A DNA stretch of 64,000 bases from Roseovarius indicus (GTDB lineage: Bacteria; Pseudomonadota; Alphaproteobacteria; Rhodobacterales; Rhodobacteraceae), in contig NZ_CP031598.1 of assembly GCF_008728195.1 (NCBI RefSeq), forward strand, positions 2,108,001 through 2,172,000, written 5' to 3'. The notes under the pieces were generated by a model that saw only the letters and a program-made list of their open reading frames with translations, did not search any database and was not told the DNA's origin. Position 1 is the stretch's first letter. Every line of letters begins with the position of its first letter. Position numbers and translations under genes: made by a program. Below, piece after piece: positions 51,797 to 62,571 of the stretch.

Positions 51797-52378
51797 TTAC
51801 ATCAGTGCTTCGGCATTGACGCCCACGGTGAGCGCCCCCACCGGTTCACCGGTTTCCGGGTCGGTCAGGGTGACCGAGATATAGCCCTGGTAGGTCTGTG
51901 TGGATTCGTCGAATTCCACCTCGCCCAGATGGATGGCGCCGGGGCCTTTGGCGTAGGTTTCGGTGAACTTCGCTTCATCGCCCTGCCACATGTCCGAGGT
52001 CATGGACGTGGAGGCGACGTTGAGCCCATGGGCATCCATCGCGAAGGCTTCGGTGATGACGCCGCCCGAGTCCTCGACACGCGTGCGCAGGAAATCGGCG
52101 GCGTCGTTGTGAAGTACGGGCTGGATAATCGGGGCATCGGCCGCGCCGACTTCGGAGCGCCATTCGGCGTCCATCGCGTCGATATCGGCCTGGGTCAGGC
52201 CAGAGCGCGCGGCGTTCTGGGCCTCGATGGCCGAGATCAGCGCCGGGTCGTTCGCCCAGTGTGCGATCGCGGTCTCGTAGTAGTTCGACAGGGTGGCCGA
52301 GAAGTCGTCCGCGGTGGCGGACAGGGTCGTGGCGGACAGGCTCGCCACGGCCGTGAGGGCGAAGAGGACTTTGTGCAT
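51797..52378 (-). CDS. secreted PDC/Cache-like sensor domain protein
   Basis: 193-aa precursor from ATG 52378 (GGAG seven bases upstream; 52405 is in frame but poorly placed). Signal peptide LFALTAVASLSATTLSATA, then a single PDC/dCache-like domain with WQGDEAKFTETYAKGPGAIH and GYISVTLTDPETGEPVGALT. Such domains are normally the sensor part of receptors or kinases; here it is free in the periplasm, without a membrane helix. The gene is followed 35 bp later by a receptor gene. Confidence 0.8.
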   Translation of the reverse strand: MHKVLFALTAVASLSATTLSATADDFSATLSNYYETAIAHWANDPALISAIEAQNAARSGLTQADIDAMDAEWRSEVGAADAPIIQPVLHNDAADFLRTRVEDSGGVITEAFAMDAHGLNVASTSMTSDMWQGDEAKFTETYAKGPGAIHLGEVEFDESTQTYQGYISVTLTDPETGEPVGALTVGVNAEALM

Positions 52379-52514
52379 GGAAGGACTCCGTTCATGTTTG
52401 GACAATGAACAGGGCTAGGGAAAATTAGCTTACATGCCGTTAAATCCCGCATGACGGGGGATGTCGGCGCGCGTTATCGCGCTGCCATTTACGTAGAATT
52501 GCTCGTAGTTTCGA

Positions 52515-53708
52515 TTACGTCACGCGGTTTGCCCGGTGGAATTCCGGCCTGTCCCAGGCTTTCGTATCGATGATATCGGCGAGGATTGTCACAGCGGCGG
52601 AGACGTCGGCGCTGTCGATATAGAGCGGCGTGAAGCCGAAGCGCATGACATCGGGTGCGCGGAAGTCGCCTATGACACCGCGGGCGATCAGGGCCTGCAT
52701 GGCGGCGTAGCCGTGCTCGAAGGCGAAGGAGACCTGGCTGCCGCGGTGTTGCGCGTCGCGCGGGCTGACGAGATGGAGGTCGGGGCAGGCGGTTTCGACC
52801 TCGGCGATGAACTGTTCGCAGAGCGCGACGGAGGCGGCGCGGATCTCGGCCATGTCGGTTTCGGCCCAGACTTCCAGTGCCGCTTCGAGGGCGGTCATTT
52901 GCAGCACCGGGGGCGTACCCACGCGCATGCGTTCGATGCCGGGGGCGGGGCGGTAGCCTTGTTCGAAGGCGAAGGGCGCATCGTGGCCGAGCCAGCCCGA
53001 GAGGGCGGGTTGGGCCGTGGCCGCGAGGTCGGGGCGGATGTAGATGAAGGCCGGCGCGCCGGGGCCGCCGTTGAGGTACTTGTAGGTGCAACCGACGGCG
53101 AAATCGCAGTTGGAGCCTGCGAGGTCGATTTCGAGGGCGCCGGCGCTGTGGGCGAGATCCCAGATCATCACGGCACCGGCGGCGTGGGCCTTGTCGGTAA
53201 TGGCGTGCATGTCGTGGCGCCGCCCGGTGCGGTAATCGACCTCGGTCAGCATCACGGCGGCGAGGCTGTCGTCGATGGCGTCGGCCACCTCTTCCGGGGC
53301 GACGGTACGCAGCTCGTAGCCTGCGTTTTTCAGCGCGATCAGGCCTTCGGCCATGTAGAGATCGGTCGGGAAGTTGCCTTTGTCCGACAGGATCACCCGG
53401 CGGTCGGGGCGCATGGCGAGCGCGGCGGAGAGGGCCTGGAAGACCTTGATCGAGAGCGTGTCGCCCATCACGACAGAGCCCTCGGGCGCGCCGATGAGCC
53501 GGGCCACGGCATTGCCGACGCGCAGGGGTTGTTCCATCCAGCCGCACGAATTCCACGCGCGGATGAGCTCCTGCCCCCATTCGCGGGTGACGGCCTCGGC
53601 CACGCGGGCGGGCACGTGTTTGGGCAGGGGCCCGAGCGAGTTGCCGTCGAGATAGATCACGCCTTCGGGCAGGTCAAAGAGGTCTTTTCGGGGCAGGGTG
53701 GTCATCAT
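52515..53708 (-). CDS. kynU: kynureninase
   Basis: 397-aa PLP enzyme that cleaves kynurenine to anthranilate and alanine. PLP-binding Lys210 (CTYKYLNGGPGAPA), Asp184 and His187 (IWDLAHSAGA), the opening IYLDGNSLGPLPKHVP, and late HGYAAMQALIARGVIGDFR. It is the last gene of the kynB-kynA-kynU operon; its ATG overlaps the kynA stop by four bases. The product anthranilate is the substrate of the divergent operon. Confidence 0.97.
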   Translation of the reverse strand: MMTTLPRKDLFDLPEGVIYLDGNSLGPLPKHVPARVAEAVTREWGQELIRAWNSCGWMEQPLRVGNAVARLIGAPEGSVVMGDTLSIKVFQALSAALAMRPDRRVILSDKGNFPTDLYMAEGLIALKNAGYELRTVAPEEVADAIDDSLAAVMLTEVDYRTGRRHDMHAITDKAHAAGAVMIWDLAHSAGALEIDLAGSNCDFAVGCTYKYLNGGPGAPAFIYIRPDLAATAQPALSGWLGHDAPFAFEQGYRPAPGIERMRVGTPPVLQMTALEAALEVWAETDMAEIRAASVALCEQFIAEVETACPDLHLVSPRDAQHRGSQVSFAFEHGYAAMQALIARGVIGDFRAPDVMRFGFTPLYIDSADVSAAVTILADIIDTKAWDRPEFHRANRVT

Positions 53709-54535
53709 AGTCCTCCGCGCATGTGCCAGAGTTCGGGGAAGAGCTCGACCTCGAGCATCCGGCGCAGGTAGCTCACACCGCTGGTGCCGCCAGTGCCGCG
53801 TTTGAGGCCGATGACGCGCTCGACCGTGGTGACGTGGTTGAAACGCCAGCGGCGGAAGTAGTCTTCGAGGTCGACAAGCTTTTCGGCGAGTTGGTAGAGG
53901 GTCCAGTGTTTGTCGGGGGCGCGGTAGATGATCGTCCACGCTTCGATCACGGCCTCGTCGGCTTTATGCGGCTCGCGCAGGCGGAAGATGTCGGGGTCAA
54001 AGCTGCGGCCGAGGTGGGTTTCCAGCAGGCGCAGGGCGACGTGGTAGAGGGTGGGCTTTTCCAGTTCCTCTTCCAGCAGGGCATGCAGGTCGGGGCGGTG
54101 TTCGTGGACCTTCATCATCGCCGTGTTGCGGTTGCCGAGCAGGTATTCGATCAGGCGGTACTGGTGCGACTGGAAGCCCGAGGAGGCCCCGAGGCTTTCG
54201 CGGAAGGTCGTGTAGTCGCTGGGCGTCATGGTGCGCAGCACGTCCCACGCGCCGTTCAACTGCTCGAAGATGCGGGCGACGCGGGTGAGCAGCTTGAAAG
54301 CCTGTTCCTGCCGGCCCTGCTGCAGAAGGTCGCGGGCGGTGCCGAGCTCGTGCAGGGCAAGTTTCATCCAGAGTTCCGAGGTCTGGTGCTGGATGATGAA
54401 GAGCATTTCGTCATGGGCATCCGACAGCGGGTGCTGGGCCTCGAGGAGCGAGTCGATGGCAAGGTAGTCGCCATAGCTCATGTCGCCCGCGAAGGCCGTC
54501 TTGGCACCGTCGCTGGTGGGGTCGTATCCGCTCAT
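53705..54535 (-). CDS. kynA: tryptophan 2,3-dioxygenase
   Basis: 276-aa haem enzyme opening the indole ring of L-tryptophan to N-formylkynurenine. Proximal haem His234 (RWRFNHVTTVERVIG), distal His50 (FIIQHQTSELWMKL), and FRESLGASSGFQSHQYR with the substrate-binding Arg. The length matches bacterial TDOs. It overlaps the hydrolase gene upstream and kynU downstream by four bases each. Confidence 0.97.
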   Translation of the reverse strand: MSGYDPTSDGAKTAFAGDMSYGDYLAIDSLLEAQHPLSDAHDEMLFIIQHQTSELWMKLALHELGTARDLLQQGRQEQAFKLLTRVARIFEQLNGAWDVLRTMTPSDYTTFRESLGASSGFQSHQYRLIEYLLGNRNTAMMKVHEHRPDLHALLEEELEKPTLYHVALRLLETHLGRSFDPDIFRLREPHKADEAVIEAWTIIYRAPDKHWTLYQLAEKLVDLEDYFRRWRFNHVTTVERVIGLKRGTGGTSGVSYLRRMLEVELFPELWHMRGGL

Positions 54536-55341
54536 CTCAGTATTTCTTTCGTGAGCGGGCTGTCGGGGTCTTCGAGCCCGCCGATCACGGTGAAATGGTT
54601 GTGACCGGGGTCGTAGACGGAGGTGACGTCGGCGCCCTTGAGGCCCCAGACCTCTTCAATCAGGCGAGTCTGGCGGATGAATTCGGGGCGTTCCTGTGCG
54701 CCGACCCAGGCGGTGAGGGGCACGCCGGGGAGCGGGTCGTACCCGGCGGGGCTTTCGGCTTCGGCTTCCTCGGGCGTCAGGCGCAGGGTGTCGTTGAGCT
54801 TGATGGCGGTCAGGGGGCCGAGCTGGTGCAGGCCGGAGATCGAGGTGACGCGGGCAAGGCGGGCCGCCACATCCTCGGGCAGCACGCCCTGGCACATCAT
54901 CCGGGCCACGAGGTGCCCGCCGGCGGAGTGGCCGGAGAGGCGGATCGGGCCGGGAACCTGGCCCGCGGCGACGGTCACGGCGCGGGTGATACATTGGGTG
55001 ATCTCGCTGATCCGGGCGTCGGGGGCGAGGGGATAGGAGGGCATGGCCACCGTCCAGCCGCTTTCGACACAGCCGCGGGCGAGGTTGGACCAGGAGGATT
55101 TGTCGAAGGCCCGCCAGTAACCGCCATGGACGAAGACCATGAGGCCGCGGCTTTCGCTCTCGGGTGCGAAGATATCCATCACCTCGCGCGGGCCATCGCC
55201 ATAGGCCACATCCTCTTGCAGGCGCCCGGCCTTGGCCATCTCCGCACGGTAGGCCCCGGCGGCCTCGGCCCATTGGCCGGGCAGGGCAGCGCCGCCGGGT
55301 ATGTAGGCCATGTTCTCGAATGCGTCGTCCCAGTCGATCAT
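54532..55341 (-). CDS. alpha/beta hydrolase, probable kynurenine formamidase
   Basis: 269 aa from ATG 55341, with GGAGG upstream; an ATG at 55395 would give a longer form. Oxyanion motif HGGYW (72-76), nucleophile Ser139 (GHSAGG) and a late His (DPGHNHF). This is the eukaryote-like arylformamidase fold (HGGxW), not the metal-dependent bacterial KynB. From operon position it should hydrolyse N-formylkynurenine to kynurenine between KynA and KynU. The function is inferred from context; biochemical specificity is not proven. Confidence 0.87.
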   Translation of the reverse strand: MIDWDDAFENMAYIPGGAALPGQWAEAAGAYRAEMAKAGRLQEDVAYGDGPREVMDIFAPESESRGLMVFVHGGYWRAFDKSSWSNLARGCVESGWTVAMPSYPLAPDARISEITQCITRAVTVAAGQVPGPIRLSGHSAGGHLVARMMCQGVLPEDVAARLARVTSISGLHQLGPLTAIKLNDTLRLTPEEAEAESPAGYDPLPGVPLTAWVGAQERPEFIRQTRLIEEVWGLKGADVTSVYDPGHNHFTVIGGLEDPDSPLTKEILR

Positions 55342-55404
55342 CTCGTTCCTCCGCGTCTGGTCCGCCTTGGCGGGTGGGTGCACAGTATCTGTCATTTGCA
55401 ATAT

Positions 55405-55430
55405 TTCAAGCTTGAAGGTTTAAGCTTGAA
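55405..55430. promoter_or_regulatory. twin palindromic operators in the kyn/anthranilate divergent promoter
   Basis: Two 12-mers, TTCAAGCTTGAA (55405-55416, perfect palindrome) and TTTAAGCTTGAA (55419-55430, one mismatch), are centred 14 bp apart. They lie in the 150-bp region shared by the kyn operon and the aminobenzoyl-CoA operon. Such palindromes are typical of MarR-type sites, and a MarR gene is in the plus-strand operon. Confidence 0.65.
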
Positions 55431-55491
55431 ATAAATTTCGGCTCCTCCTATCCTGACCGGGAAACAAGATGCAGGGAAGGGAGGAAGAGCC

Positions 55492-57780
55492 ATGCGTGTT
55501 GCCTGTCTGGGCGGGGGGCCGGCCGGTCTCTACTTCGCCATATCGCTGAAGCTGCGCCAGCCGGAGGCCGAGGTGGTCGTGCTCGAGCGCAACAAGCCCG
55601 ATGACACGTTTGGCTGGGGCGTGGTCCTGTCGGATGAAACGCTCGACAACCTGCATCAGAACGACGCCAAAAGCGCCGAGGCGATCCGGGCGCATTTCGC
55701 CTATTGGGACGATATCGCCGTGCATTACCGGGGCGAGAAGGTGGTCTCGACCGGGCATGGGTTCTGTGGCATCGGGCGCAAGCAATTGCTGCTGCTGTTG
55801 CAGGAGCGGGCGCGGGAGCTGGGCGTCGAGCTGCGGTTCGAGACGGAGGTGGAAAGCGCCTCGGCCTATGCCAAGGATTTCGACCTCGTGGTCGCCTGCG
55901 ACGGGCTGAATTCCAAGACCCGCACCGAGTTTGCCGACACGTTCAAGCCGGATATCGAGCCGCGCGCCTGCAAGTTCGTCTGGCTGGGCACGCATCAGAA
56001 ATTCGACGACGCCTTCACCTTCATCTTCGAAGAAACCGACAAGGGCTGGGTCTGGGCGCATGCCTACCAGTTCGACGACGACACCGCGACCTTCATTGTC
56101 GAGACCGACGAGGCCACGTGGGAGGCCTATGGTTTCGGAGAGATGAATCAGGAGGAGAATATCGCGGTCTGCGAGGAGATCTTCCGCGATCATCTCGACG
56201 GCAACAGCCTGATGTCGAACGCCAAGCATATCCGGGGTTCGGCCTGGCTGAACTTCCCCCGGGTGCTTTGCGAGAAATGGTATCACGAGAATATCGTGCT
56301 GATGGGCGATGCCTCGGCCACGGCGCATTTCTCGATCGGGTCGGGCACCAAGCTGGCGGTGGAAAGCGCCATTGCGCTGGCCGAATACCTGACGACGAAG
56401 CCGACGATGGAGGCCGCGTTCGAAGCCTACCAGGACGAGCGGCGGCTGGAGGTGCTGCGGCTGCAATCGGCGGCGCGGAATTCGCTGGAGTGGTTCGAGG
56501 AGGTGCATCGGTACCTGCACCTTGACCCGGTACAGTTTAACTATTCCCTGCTGACCCGGTCGCAGCGGATCAGCCACGAGAACCTGCGCCTGCGGGATGC
56601 AGCGTGGCTGGAAGGGGCCGAGAAGTGGTTCCAGACGCGGGCGGGCGGGCCGGACAGCCCGGTGCGCTCGCCGATGTTCGCGCCGTACCGGCTGCGGGAG
56701 ATGGCCCTGAAGAACCGGATCGTGGTGTCGCCGATGGCGCAGTACAAGGCCGTCGATGGCTGCCCCACCGACTGGCATCTCGTGCATCTGGGCGAGCGGG
56801 CCAAGGGCGGGGCCGGGCTGGTTTACACCGAGATGACCTGCGTGTCGCCCGAAGGCCGGATCACGCCGGGCTGTCCGGGGCTTTATGCGCCGGAGCATGA
56901 GGCGGCGTGGCAGAGGGTCGTCGGGTTCGTGCATGAAGAGACGGACGCGAAGATCTGCTGCCAGATCGGCCATTCCGGGCGCAAGGGCTCGACCCAGCTT
57001 GGCTGGGAGGAGATGGACGCGCCTTTGGCCGAGGGGAATTGGGAGACGATGTCGGCCTCGGCGATTGCGTGGTCGGACCGGAACGCCGTGCCGCGAGAGA
57101 TGACGCGGGAGGATATGGACCGGGTCAGGGACGAGTTCGTGGCGGCGGCGGAGATGGCCGAGCGTGCGGGGTTCGACATGATCGAGCTGCATGCGGCGCA
57201 CGGCTACCTGATTTCGTCCTTCATCTCGCCGGTGTCGAATGTGCGGCAGGATGAGTATGGCGGAAGCCTCGAGAACCGGCTGCGCTATCCGCTGGAGGTG
57301 TTCGAGGCGATGCGGGCGGTGTGGCCCGAGGACAAGCCTATGGCCGTCAGGATTTCGGCCAATGACTGGGTGGGCGACGACGGGGTGACGCCGGAGGAGG
57401 CGGTAGAGATCGCCAAGGCGTTCCACGCGGCGGGCGCCGATATCATCGACGTCTCGGCTGGTCAGACCAGCACGCAGGCCAAGCCCGTCTATGGGCGGAT
57501 GTTCCAGACGCCCTTCTCTGATCGCATCCGTAACGAGACCGGCATCGCGACCATGGCGGTGGGCAATATCTACGAGGCGGACCATGCCAACTCGATCCTG
57601 ATGGCGGGGCGGGCGGATCTGGTGTGCGTTGCGCGGCCGCATCTGGCCGACCCGTACTGGACGTTGCACGCGGGTGCGGCGATCGGTGACAGGCATGCGG
57701 CGTGGCCGCTGCCCTATGAGCCCGGGCGGGATCAGCTGTGGCGGCTCTCGGATCGCGAGGCCGAGGCGGTGCGGGTATGA
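55492..57780 (+). CDS. bifunctional 2-aminobenzoyl-CoA monooxygenase/reductase
   Basis: 762 aa in two parts. Residues 1-390 are a class A FAD monooxygenase ([40 protein letters not shown]). Residues about 400-760 are an old-yellow-enzyme-like flavin reductase ([53 protein letters not shown]). This fusion is the signature enzyme of the aerobic anthranilate-CoA pathway known from Azoarcus evansii; it hydroxylates and then reduces the aromatic ring. Salicylyl-CoA 5-hydroxylases share the N-terminal half only. It opens the operon behind the twin operators. Confidence 0.93.
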   Translation: MRVACLGGGPAGLYFAISLKLRQPEAEVVVLERNKPDDTFGWGVVLSDETLDNLHQNDAKSAEAIRAHFAYWDDIAVHYRGEKVVSTGHGFCGIGRKQLLLLLQERARELGVELRFETEVESASAYAKDFDLVVACDGLNSKTRTEFADTFKPDIEPRACKFVWLGTHQKFDDAFTFIFEETDKGWVWAHAYQFDDDTATFIVETDEATWEAYGFGEMNQEENIAVCEEIFRDHLDGNSLMSNAKHIRGSAWLNFPRVLCEKWYHENIVLMGDASATAHFSIGSGTKLAVESAIALAEYLTTKPTMEAAFEAYQDERRLEVLRLQSAARNSLEWFEEVHRYLHLDPVQFNYSLLTRSQRISHENLRLRDAAWLEGAEKWFQTRAGGPDSPVRSPMFAPYRLREMALKNRIVVSPMAQYKAVDGCPTDWHLVHLGERAKGGAGLVYTEMTCVSPEGRITPGCPGLYAPEHEAAWQRVVGFVHEETDAKICCQIGHSGRKGSTQLGWEEMDAPLAEGNWETMSASAIAWSDRNAVPREMTREDMDRVRDEFVAAAEMAERAGFDMIELHAAHGYLISSFISPVSNVRQDEYGGSLENRLRYPLEVFEAMRAVWPEDKPMAVRISANDWVGDDGVTPEEAVEIAKAFHAAGADIIDVSAGQTSTQAKPVYGRMFQTPFSDRIRNETGIATMAVGNIYEADHANSILMAGRADLVCVARPHLADPYWTLHAGAAIGDRHAAWPLPYEPGRDQLWRLSDREAEAVRV

Positions 57781-58532
57781 GCGTTTCCGGGAGCCACGTG
57801 GTGATCACCGGCGGCGGCTCGGGCGTGGGGGCCGAGATGGCCCGCGTCTTTGCCGCCGAAGGGGCGAAGGTCACGATCCTCGGGCGGAGCTACGCGCCGT
57901 TGAAAGAGGTGGCGGATGAAACCGGGGCGCTGCCGCTGGCGGCGGATGTGACGCAGCGCGCGAGCCTTGATGCGGCATTGGGGCAGGCGCGGGAGGTGAA
58001 CGGGCCGGTGGCCATTGCCATCGCCAATGCGGGCGCTGCGCCCTCGGCGCCGTTCCGCAAGGTGACGGCGGAGGCTTTCAGTGCCTCGCTGGCGGTGAAC
58101 CTCGAAGGGGTGTTCCACCTCTGGCAGGCCTGTCACGAGGAGATGGCGGCGGCGGGCTGGGGGCGGCTGATTGCCATTGCCTCGACCGCCGGGCTGAAGG
58201 GGTATCCTTATGTCTCGCCCTATTGTGCCTCGAAACACGGGGTCATCGGGTTGACCCGGGCGCTGGCGCAGGAGTTGGGGCGTACGGGGATCACCGTCAA
58301 CGCCATCTGCCCCGGTTTCATCGACACGCCGCTCTTGTCGAAGTCGATCGAGGCGATCACCGCCAAGACCGGCAAGTCGGAGGACGAGGCGCGGGCGCAG
58401 CTTTACGCGGGCAATCCGCAGAAGCGTTTCGTGGAAACGGGGGAAGTCGCGGGCACGGCGCTGTGGCTGTGTTCCAAGGCCGCGGCCTCGGTCAGCGGGC
58501 ACGCGCTGTCACTTTCGGGAGGAGAAATATGA
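57777..58532 (+). CDS. short-chain dehydrogenase/reductase of the anthranilate-CoA operon
   Basis: 251 aa Rossmann enzyme. Cofactor loop TGGGSGVG (11-18), NAG motif in IANAGAAPS, catalytic Ser136, Tyr149 and Lys153 (SPYCASKHG). It probably oxidises a hydroxyacyl- or hydroxycyclohexenyl-CoA intermediate. ATG 57777 overlaps the preceding stop by four bases; the MarR gene overlaps its end. Confidence 0.92.
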   Translation: MSVSGSHVVITGGGSGVGAEMARVFAAEGAKVTILGRSYAPLKEVADETGALPLAADVTQRASLDAALGQAREVNGPVAIAIANAGAAPSAPFRKVTAEAFSASLAVNLEGVFHLWQACHEEMAAAGWGRLIAIASTAGLKGYPYVSPYCASKHGVIGLTRALAQELGRTGITVNAICPGFIDTPLLSKSIEAITAKTGKSEDEARAQLYAGNPQKRFVETGEVAGTALWLCSKAAASVSGHALSLSGGEI

Positions 58533-59005
58533 GCATGACCAAGGAACACCCGGCCCCGTCGCCGGCGTCGAAGGAAAGCCTGCGGCTGTGGCTGCGCATC
58601 CTGAAGGTGCAACGGATGGTCGAAGGGGAGCTGCGCGAACGGTTCAGGACCGAGTTCGACACCACCCTGCCGCGTTTCGACGTGATGTCGGCGCTCTACC
58701 GCTATCGGGACGGCATGAAGATGAGCGAGCTTTCGCGGGCGCTGAAAGTGTCGAACGGCAACGTGACGGGCATCGTCGACCGGCTGGCTGACGATGGCCT
58801 GGCGCTGCGCGTGCCAGTGCCGGGGGACCGGCGGGCGGCGATGGTGCGGCTGACGAAACGCGGCATCGAGGTGTTCGAGGCGCAGGCCGCCGCGCACGAG
58901 GTCTGGGTGCACGAGGCGTTGGGCGGGCTGGAAGGCGAGGAGAGCGCGATGGTGGCCCGGATGCTCGACCATGCTTTGACAGAAGGAGACGACGATGCGC
59001 AGTGA
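58529..59005 (+). CDS. MarR-family transcriptional regulator
   Basis: 158 aa winged-helix regulator: [20 protein letters not shown], recognition-helix region [20 protein letters not shown], wing [16 protein letters not shown]. The gene is embedded in the anthranilate-CoA operon. It probably represses the divergent promoter through the twin TTCAAGCTTGAA sites and releases on binding an aromatic CoA ester or anthranilate (inference). Its end overlaps the enoyl-CoA hydratase start by 11 bases. Confidence 0.93.
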   Translation: MSMTKEHPAPSPASKESLRLWLRILKVQRMVEGELRERFRTEFDTTLPRFDVMSALYRYRDGMKMSELSRALKVSNGNVTGIVDRLADDGLALRVPVPGDRRAAMVRLTKRGIEVFEAQAAAHEVWVHEALGGLEGEESAMVARMLDHALTEGDDDAQ

Positions 59006-59795
59006 CGTTGAGCATTTCCAGTGCAGTATCGAGAACGGGATCGCGCGCGTGGCGCTCGACCGGCCGGAGCGGAAGAACCCGCTGACATTCGACAGCTATG
59101 CCGAGCTGCGGGATTGGTTCCGCGACCTGCATTACGCCGATGACGTCGATGCGGTGGTCTTCGCGGGGAGCGGCGGGAATTTTTCCTCTGGCGGCGATGT
59201 GCACGAGATCATCGGGCCGCTCACGAAGATGAACATGAAGGAGCTGATGCGGTTTACGCGGATGACCGGGGATCTCGTGAAGGCGATGGTGAATTGCGGC
59301 AAGCCGATCATCGCGGCGGTGGATGGGATCTGTGCGGGCGCCGGGGCGATCATCGCCATGGCCTCGGACATGCGGATTGCCACGCCCGAGGCGAAGACGG
59401 CTTTCCTGTTCACGCGCGTGGGGCTGGCGGGGTGCGATATGGGCGCCTGCGCGATCCTGCCCCGGATCATCGGGCAGGGCCGGGCGGCAGAGCTTCTTTA
59501 TACAGGCCGGGCGATGAGCGCCGAGGAGGGCGAACGCTGGGGGTTCTACAACAGGCTGGTCTCGCAGGAGGAGCTGGAGGCGGAGGCGATGGAGATGGCC
59601 CGCCGTATCGCCGCGGGCCCGAACTTTGCCCACATGATGACCAAGACGATGCTGGCGCAGGAATGGTCGATGTCGATCGAACAGGCGATCGAGTCGGAGG
59701 CGCAGGCGCAGGCGATCTGCATGCAGACCGAGGATTTCACGCGGGCGTTCAACGCATTCGTGGCCAAGGAAAAACCGGTCTTCGAGGGGGATTGA
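58995..59795 (+). CDS. enoyl-CoA hydratase/isomerase family protein
   Basis: 266 aa crotonase fold. [20 protein letters not shown], oxyanion-hole [15 protein letters not shown], and [20 protein letters not shown] with [20 protein letters not shown]. It is likely to act in ring cleavage or the beta-oxidation-like phase after the monooxygenase/reductase. Which position it hydrates or hydrolyses cannot be told from the sequence. Confidence 0.93.
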   Translation: MRSDVEHFQCSIENGIARVALDRPERKNPLTFDSYAELRDWFRDLHYADDVDAVVFAGSGGNFSSGGDVHEIIGPLTKMNMKELMRFTRMTGDLVKAMVNCGKPIIAAVDGICAGAGAIIAMASDMRIATPEAKTAFLFTRVGLAGCDMGACAILPRIIGQGRAAELLYTGRAMSAEEGERWGFYNRLVSQEELEAEAMEMARRIAAGPNFAHMMTKTMLAQEWSMSIEQAIESEAQAQAICMQTEDFTRAFNAFVAKEKPVFEGD

Positions 59796-60946
59796 TGGCC
59801 GACCGCAGCTATCTCGACTGGCCGTTCTTCGAGCCGCATCACAAGGCCCATGCGGATGCGCTGGCCGGGTGGTGTGCCTCGCTGGAGGTCGACCATTCCG
59901 ACACCGATGCCGCCTGCCGCAAGTTGGTGGCCGAGCTCGGGGCCGATGGCTGGCTGAAACCCACGGCAAGTGTCGATGGCGCGCCGCTCGACGTACGCAC
60001 GCTGGCGCTGTCGCGGGAGACGCTGGCACGGCATGACGGGCTGGCGGATTTCGCCTTTGCCATGCAGGGCCTCGGCACCGGGGCATTGTCACTTTTCGGC
60101 TCGGACGCGCAGAAACAGGCCTGGCTACCACTCACGACCGCCGGACAGGCGATCTCGGCCTTTGCGTTGACCGAGCCTCAGTCGGGCTCTGACGTGGCGG
60201 CGTCGACGATGACCGCCACGAAGGACGGCGAGGAGTATATCCTCAACGGAGAGAAGACGTGGATCTCGAATGGCGGGATCGCGGATATCTACACCGTCTT
60301 TGCCCGGACGGGGGAAGCGCCGGGGGCGAGGGGGCTCTCGGCCTTTCTTGTCACGCCCGACATGCCCGGGTTCGAGGTGGTGGAGCGGTTGCAGGTGATC
60401 GCGCCGCACCCGCTGGCCCGGTTGCGGTTCAATGATGTGCGTGTGCCGGCGGCGAACATGATCGGCGCGCCGGGGCAGGGGTTCAAAGTAGCGATGTCGG
60501 TGCTGGACGTGTTCCGCACGACCGTGGCCGCCGCCGCGCTGGGTTTTGCCCGGCGGGCGCTCGACGAGGCGGTGGCGCGGGTGACCGAACGGCATATCCA
60601 GGGCGCGCCGCTTTCCGATTTGCAGATGGTGCAGGGGCATATCGCCGACATGGCGCTCGACGTGGATGCCAGCGCGCTGCTGGTCTATCGCGCGGCCTGG
60701 ACCAAGGACAGCGGCGCGCCGCGGGTGAGCCGCGAGGCGGCGATGGCCAAGCTTTTCTCCACTGAACAGGCGCAGAGCGTGATCGACCGGGCCGTGCAGC
60801 TTCATGGCGGCGACGGCGTGCGGTCGGGCGAGGCGGTGGAGGCGCTCTACCGCGATATCCGGGCGCTGCGGATTTACGAGGGCGCCTCGGACGTGCAGCG
60901 CGTCATCATCGCGCGCGCCACACTCGATCAACTGAAAGGGAAATGA
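59795..60946 (+). CDS. acyl-CoA dehydrogenase of the anthranilate-CoA operon
   Basis: 383 aa FAD enzyme. Seen: [53 protein letters not shown] and the catalytic-base region [20 protein letters not shown]. The start uses TGATG overlap with the upstream stop. It oxidises an acyl-CoA or cyclohexanecarboxyl-CoA-type intermediate and passes electrons to ETF. Confidence 0.93.
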   Translation: MADRSYLDWPFFEPHHKAHADALAGWCASLEVDHSDTDAACRKLVAELGADGWLKPTASVDGAPLDVRTLALSRETLARHDGLADFAFAMQGLGTGALSLFGSDAQKQAWLPLTTAGQAISAFALTEPQSGSDVAASTMTATKDGEEYILNGEKTWISNGGIADIYTVFARTGEAPGARGLSAFLVTPDMPGFEVVERLQVIAPHPLARLRFNDVRVPAANMIGAPGQGFKVAMSVLDVFRTTVAAAALGFARRALDEAVARVTERHIQGAPLSDLQMVQGHIADMALDVDASALLVYRAAWTKDSGAPRVSREAAMAKLFSTEQAQSVIDRAVQLHGGDGVRSGEAVEALYRDIRALRIYEGASDVQRVIIARATLDQLKGK

Positions 60947-62571
60947 CGATGCTAGGGCCTTCTGCACATGTCGATACTTTCACGCGTGACAATCTGCCGC
61001 CCGAGGAAATGCAGCCGGATTTCTTGCTGGACGGGTTCGATTACCCCGAGCGGTTGAATGTGGGTGTGGAGCTGACCGACCGCATGGTCGAGCGCGGCTT
61101 TGGCGACCGCACCGCGCTGATCGGCAACGGGCGGCGGCGGACCTACAAGGAGCTCTCCGACTGGACGAACCGGCTGGCGCATGTGCTGGTCGAAGATCTG
61201 AAGCTGAAGCCCGGTAACCGGGTGCTGATCCGCTCGGCCAACAACCCGGCGATGGTGGCGGCGTGGCTGGCGGCGACCAAGGCAGGGGCGGTGGTGGTGA
61301 ACACCATGCCGATGCTGCGGGCGGGGGAGCTGTCGAAGATCGTCGACAAGGCCGAGATCACCCATGCGCTCTGCGATACGCGGCTGATGGAAGAGATGGT
61401 GACCTGCGCCAAGGGGTCGAAGTTCCTCAAATCGGTGGTGGGGTTCGACGGGACGTCGAACCACGATGCCGAGCTGGACCGGCTGGCACTCGAGAAACCT
61501 GTGACGTTCGAGGCCGTGGACACGGGCCGTGATGACGTGGCGCTTTTGGGGTTCACCTCCGGCACCACGGGGAACCCGAAGGCGACGATGCATTTTCATC
61601 GTGACCTGCTGATCATCGCGGATGGCTATGCGAAAGAGGTGCTGAACGTGGTGCCCGACGACATCTTCATCGGCTCGCCGCCGCTGGCCTTCACCTTCGG
61701 GCTTGGGGGGCTTGCGGTCTTCCCGCTGCGTTTTGGCGCCACTGCGACATTGCTGGAAACCGCCTCGCCGCCCAACATGATCGAGATCATCGAGAAATAC
61801 CGCGCCACGGTCTGTTTCACCGCCCCTACCGCCTATCGCGCCATGCTGCGGGCGATGGACGAAGGCGCCGACCTCAGCAGCCTGCGCGCCGCCGTGTCGG
61901 CGGGGGAAACACTGCCGGGGCCTGTCTACGACGAGTGGATGAAGAAGACCGGCAAGCCCATGCTCGACGGGATCGGGGCGACGGAGATGCTGCATATCTT
62001 CATCACCAACCGGTTCGACGATCACAAGCCCGCCTGTACGGGCAAGCCCGTTACCGGCTACGAGGTGAAGGTGCTCGACAATGACGGGAACGAGCAGCCG
62101 GCGGGCGAGCCCGGGCGGCTGGCCGTGCGGGGCCCGACGGGGTGCCGCTATCTCGCAGACGACAGGCAGGCGGATTACGTCGAGAACGGGTGGAACATCA
62201 CCGGCGACACCTTCGTGGTGGATGACGAGGGCTACCTGCACTTCGCCGCGCGCAACGACGACATGATCGTCTCGTCCGGCTACAACATCGCCGGACCGGA
62301 AGTCGAGGCGGCGCTGCTGGCGCATGAGGCCGTGGTGGAATGCGCCGTCGTCGGCGCCCCGGATGAAGAGCGTGGTGCCATCGTCGAGGCGCATGTGGTG
62401 CTGGCCGAGGGGTTCAAGGATGACGCGCTGATGGTCAAGACCTTGCAGGATCACGTGAAATCGACGATTGCGCCTTACAAGTACCCGCGCTCTGTCGTCT
62501 TCTGCGAGAGCCTGCCCAAGACCCAGACCGGGAAGATCCAGCGTTTCCGCCTTCGAAAGGATACTGCATGA
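60943..62571 (+). CDS. 2-aminobenzoate--CoA ligase (AMP-forming)
   Basis: 542 aa adenylating enzyme of the benzoate-CoA ligase group. P-loop-like TSGTTGNPK (205-213), [35 protein letters not shown], and C-terminal catalytic Lys531 ([14 protein letters not shown]). It activates the aromatic acid before ring attack; context makes anthranilate the probable substrate. It overlaps the dehydrogenase and thioesterase genes by four bases each. Confidence 0.93.
   Translation: MTMLGPSAHVDTFTRDNLPPEEMQPDFLLDGFDYPERLNVGVELTDRMVERGFGDRTALIGNGRRRTYKELSDWTNRLAHVLVEDLKLKPGNRVLIRSANNPAMVAAWLAATKAGAVVVNTMPMLRAGELSKIVDKAEITHALCDTRLMEEMVTCAKGSKFLKSVVGFDGTSNHDAELDRLALEKPVTFEAVDTGRDDVALLGFTSGTTGNPKATMHFHRDLLIIADGYAKEVLNVVPDDIFIGSPPLAFTFGLGGLAVFPLRFGATATLLETASPPNMIEIIEKYRATVCFTAPTAYRAMLRAMDEGADLSSLRAAVSAGETLPGPVYDEWMKKTGKPMLDGIGATEMLHIFITNRFDDHKPACTGKPVTGYEVKVLDNDGNEQPAGEPGRLAVRGPTGCRYLADDRQADYVENGWNITGDTFVVDDEGYLHFAARNDDMIVSSGYNIAGPEVEAALLAHEAVVECAVVGAPDEERGAIVEAHVVLAEGFKDDALMVKTLQDHVKSTIAPYKYPRSVVFCESLPKTQTGKIQRFRLRKDTA

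Noticed and set aside
55420..57696. Open frame of 758 codons antisense to the monooxygenase/reductase
   Set aside because: Arg/His/Leu-rich sequence with no motif; the plus strand is an unmistakable two-domain flavoenzyme.
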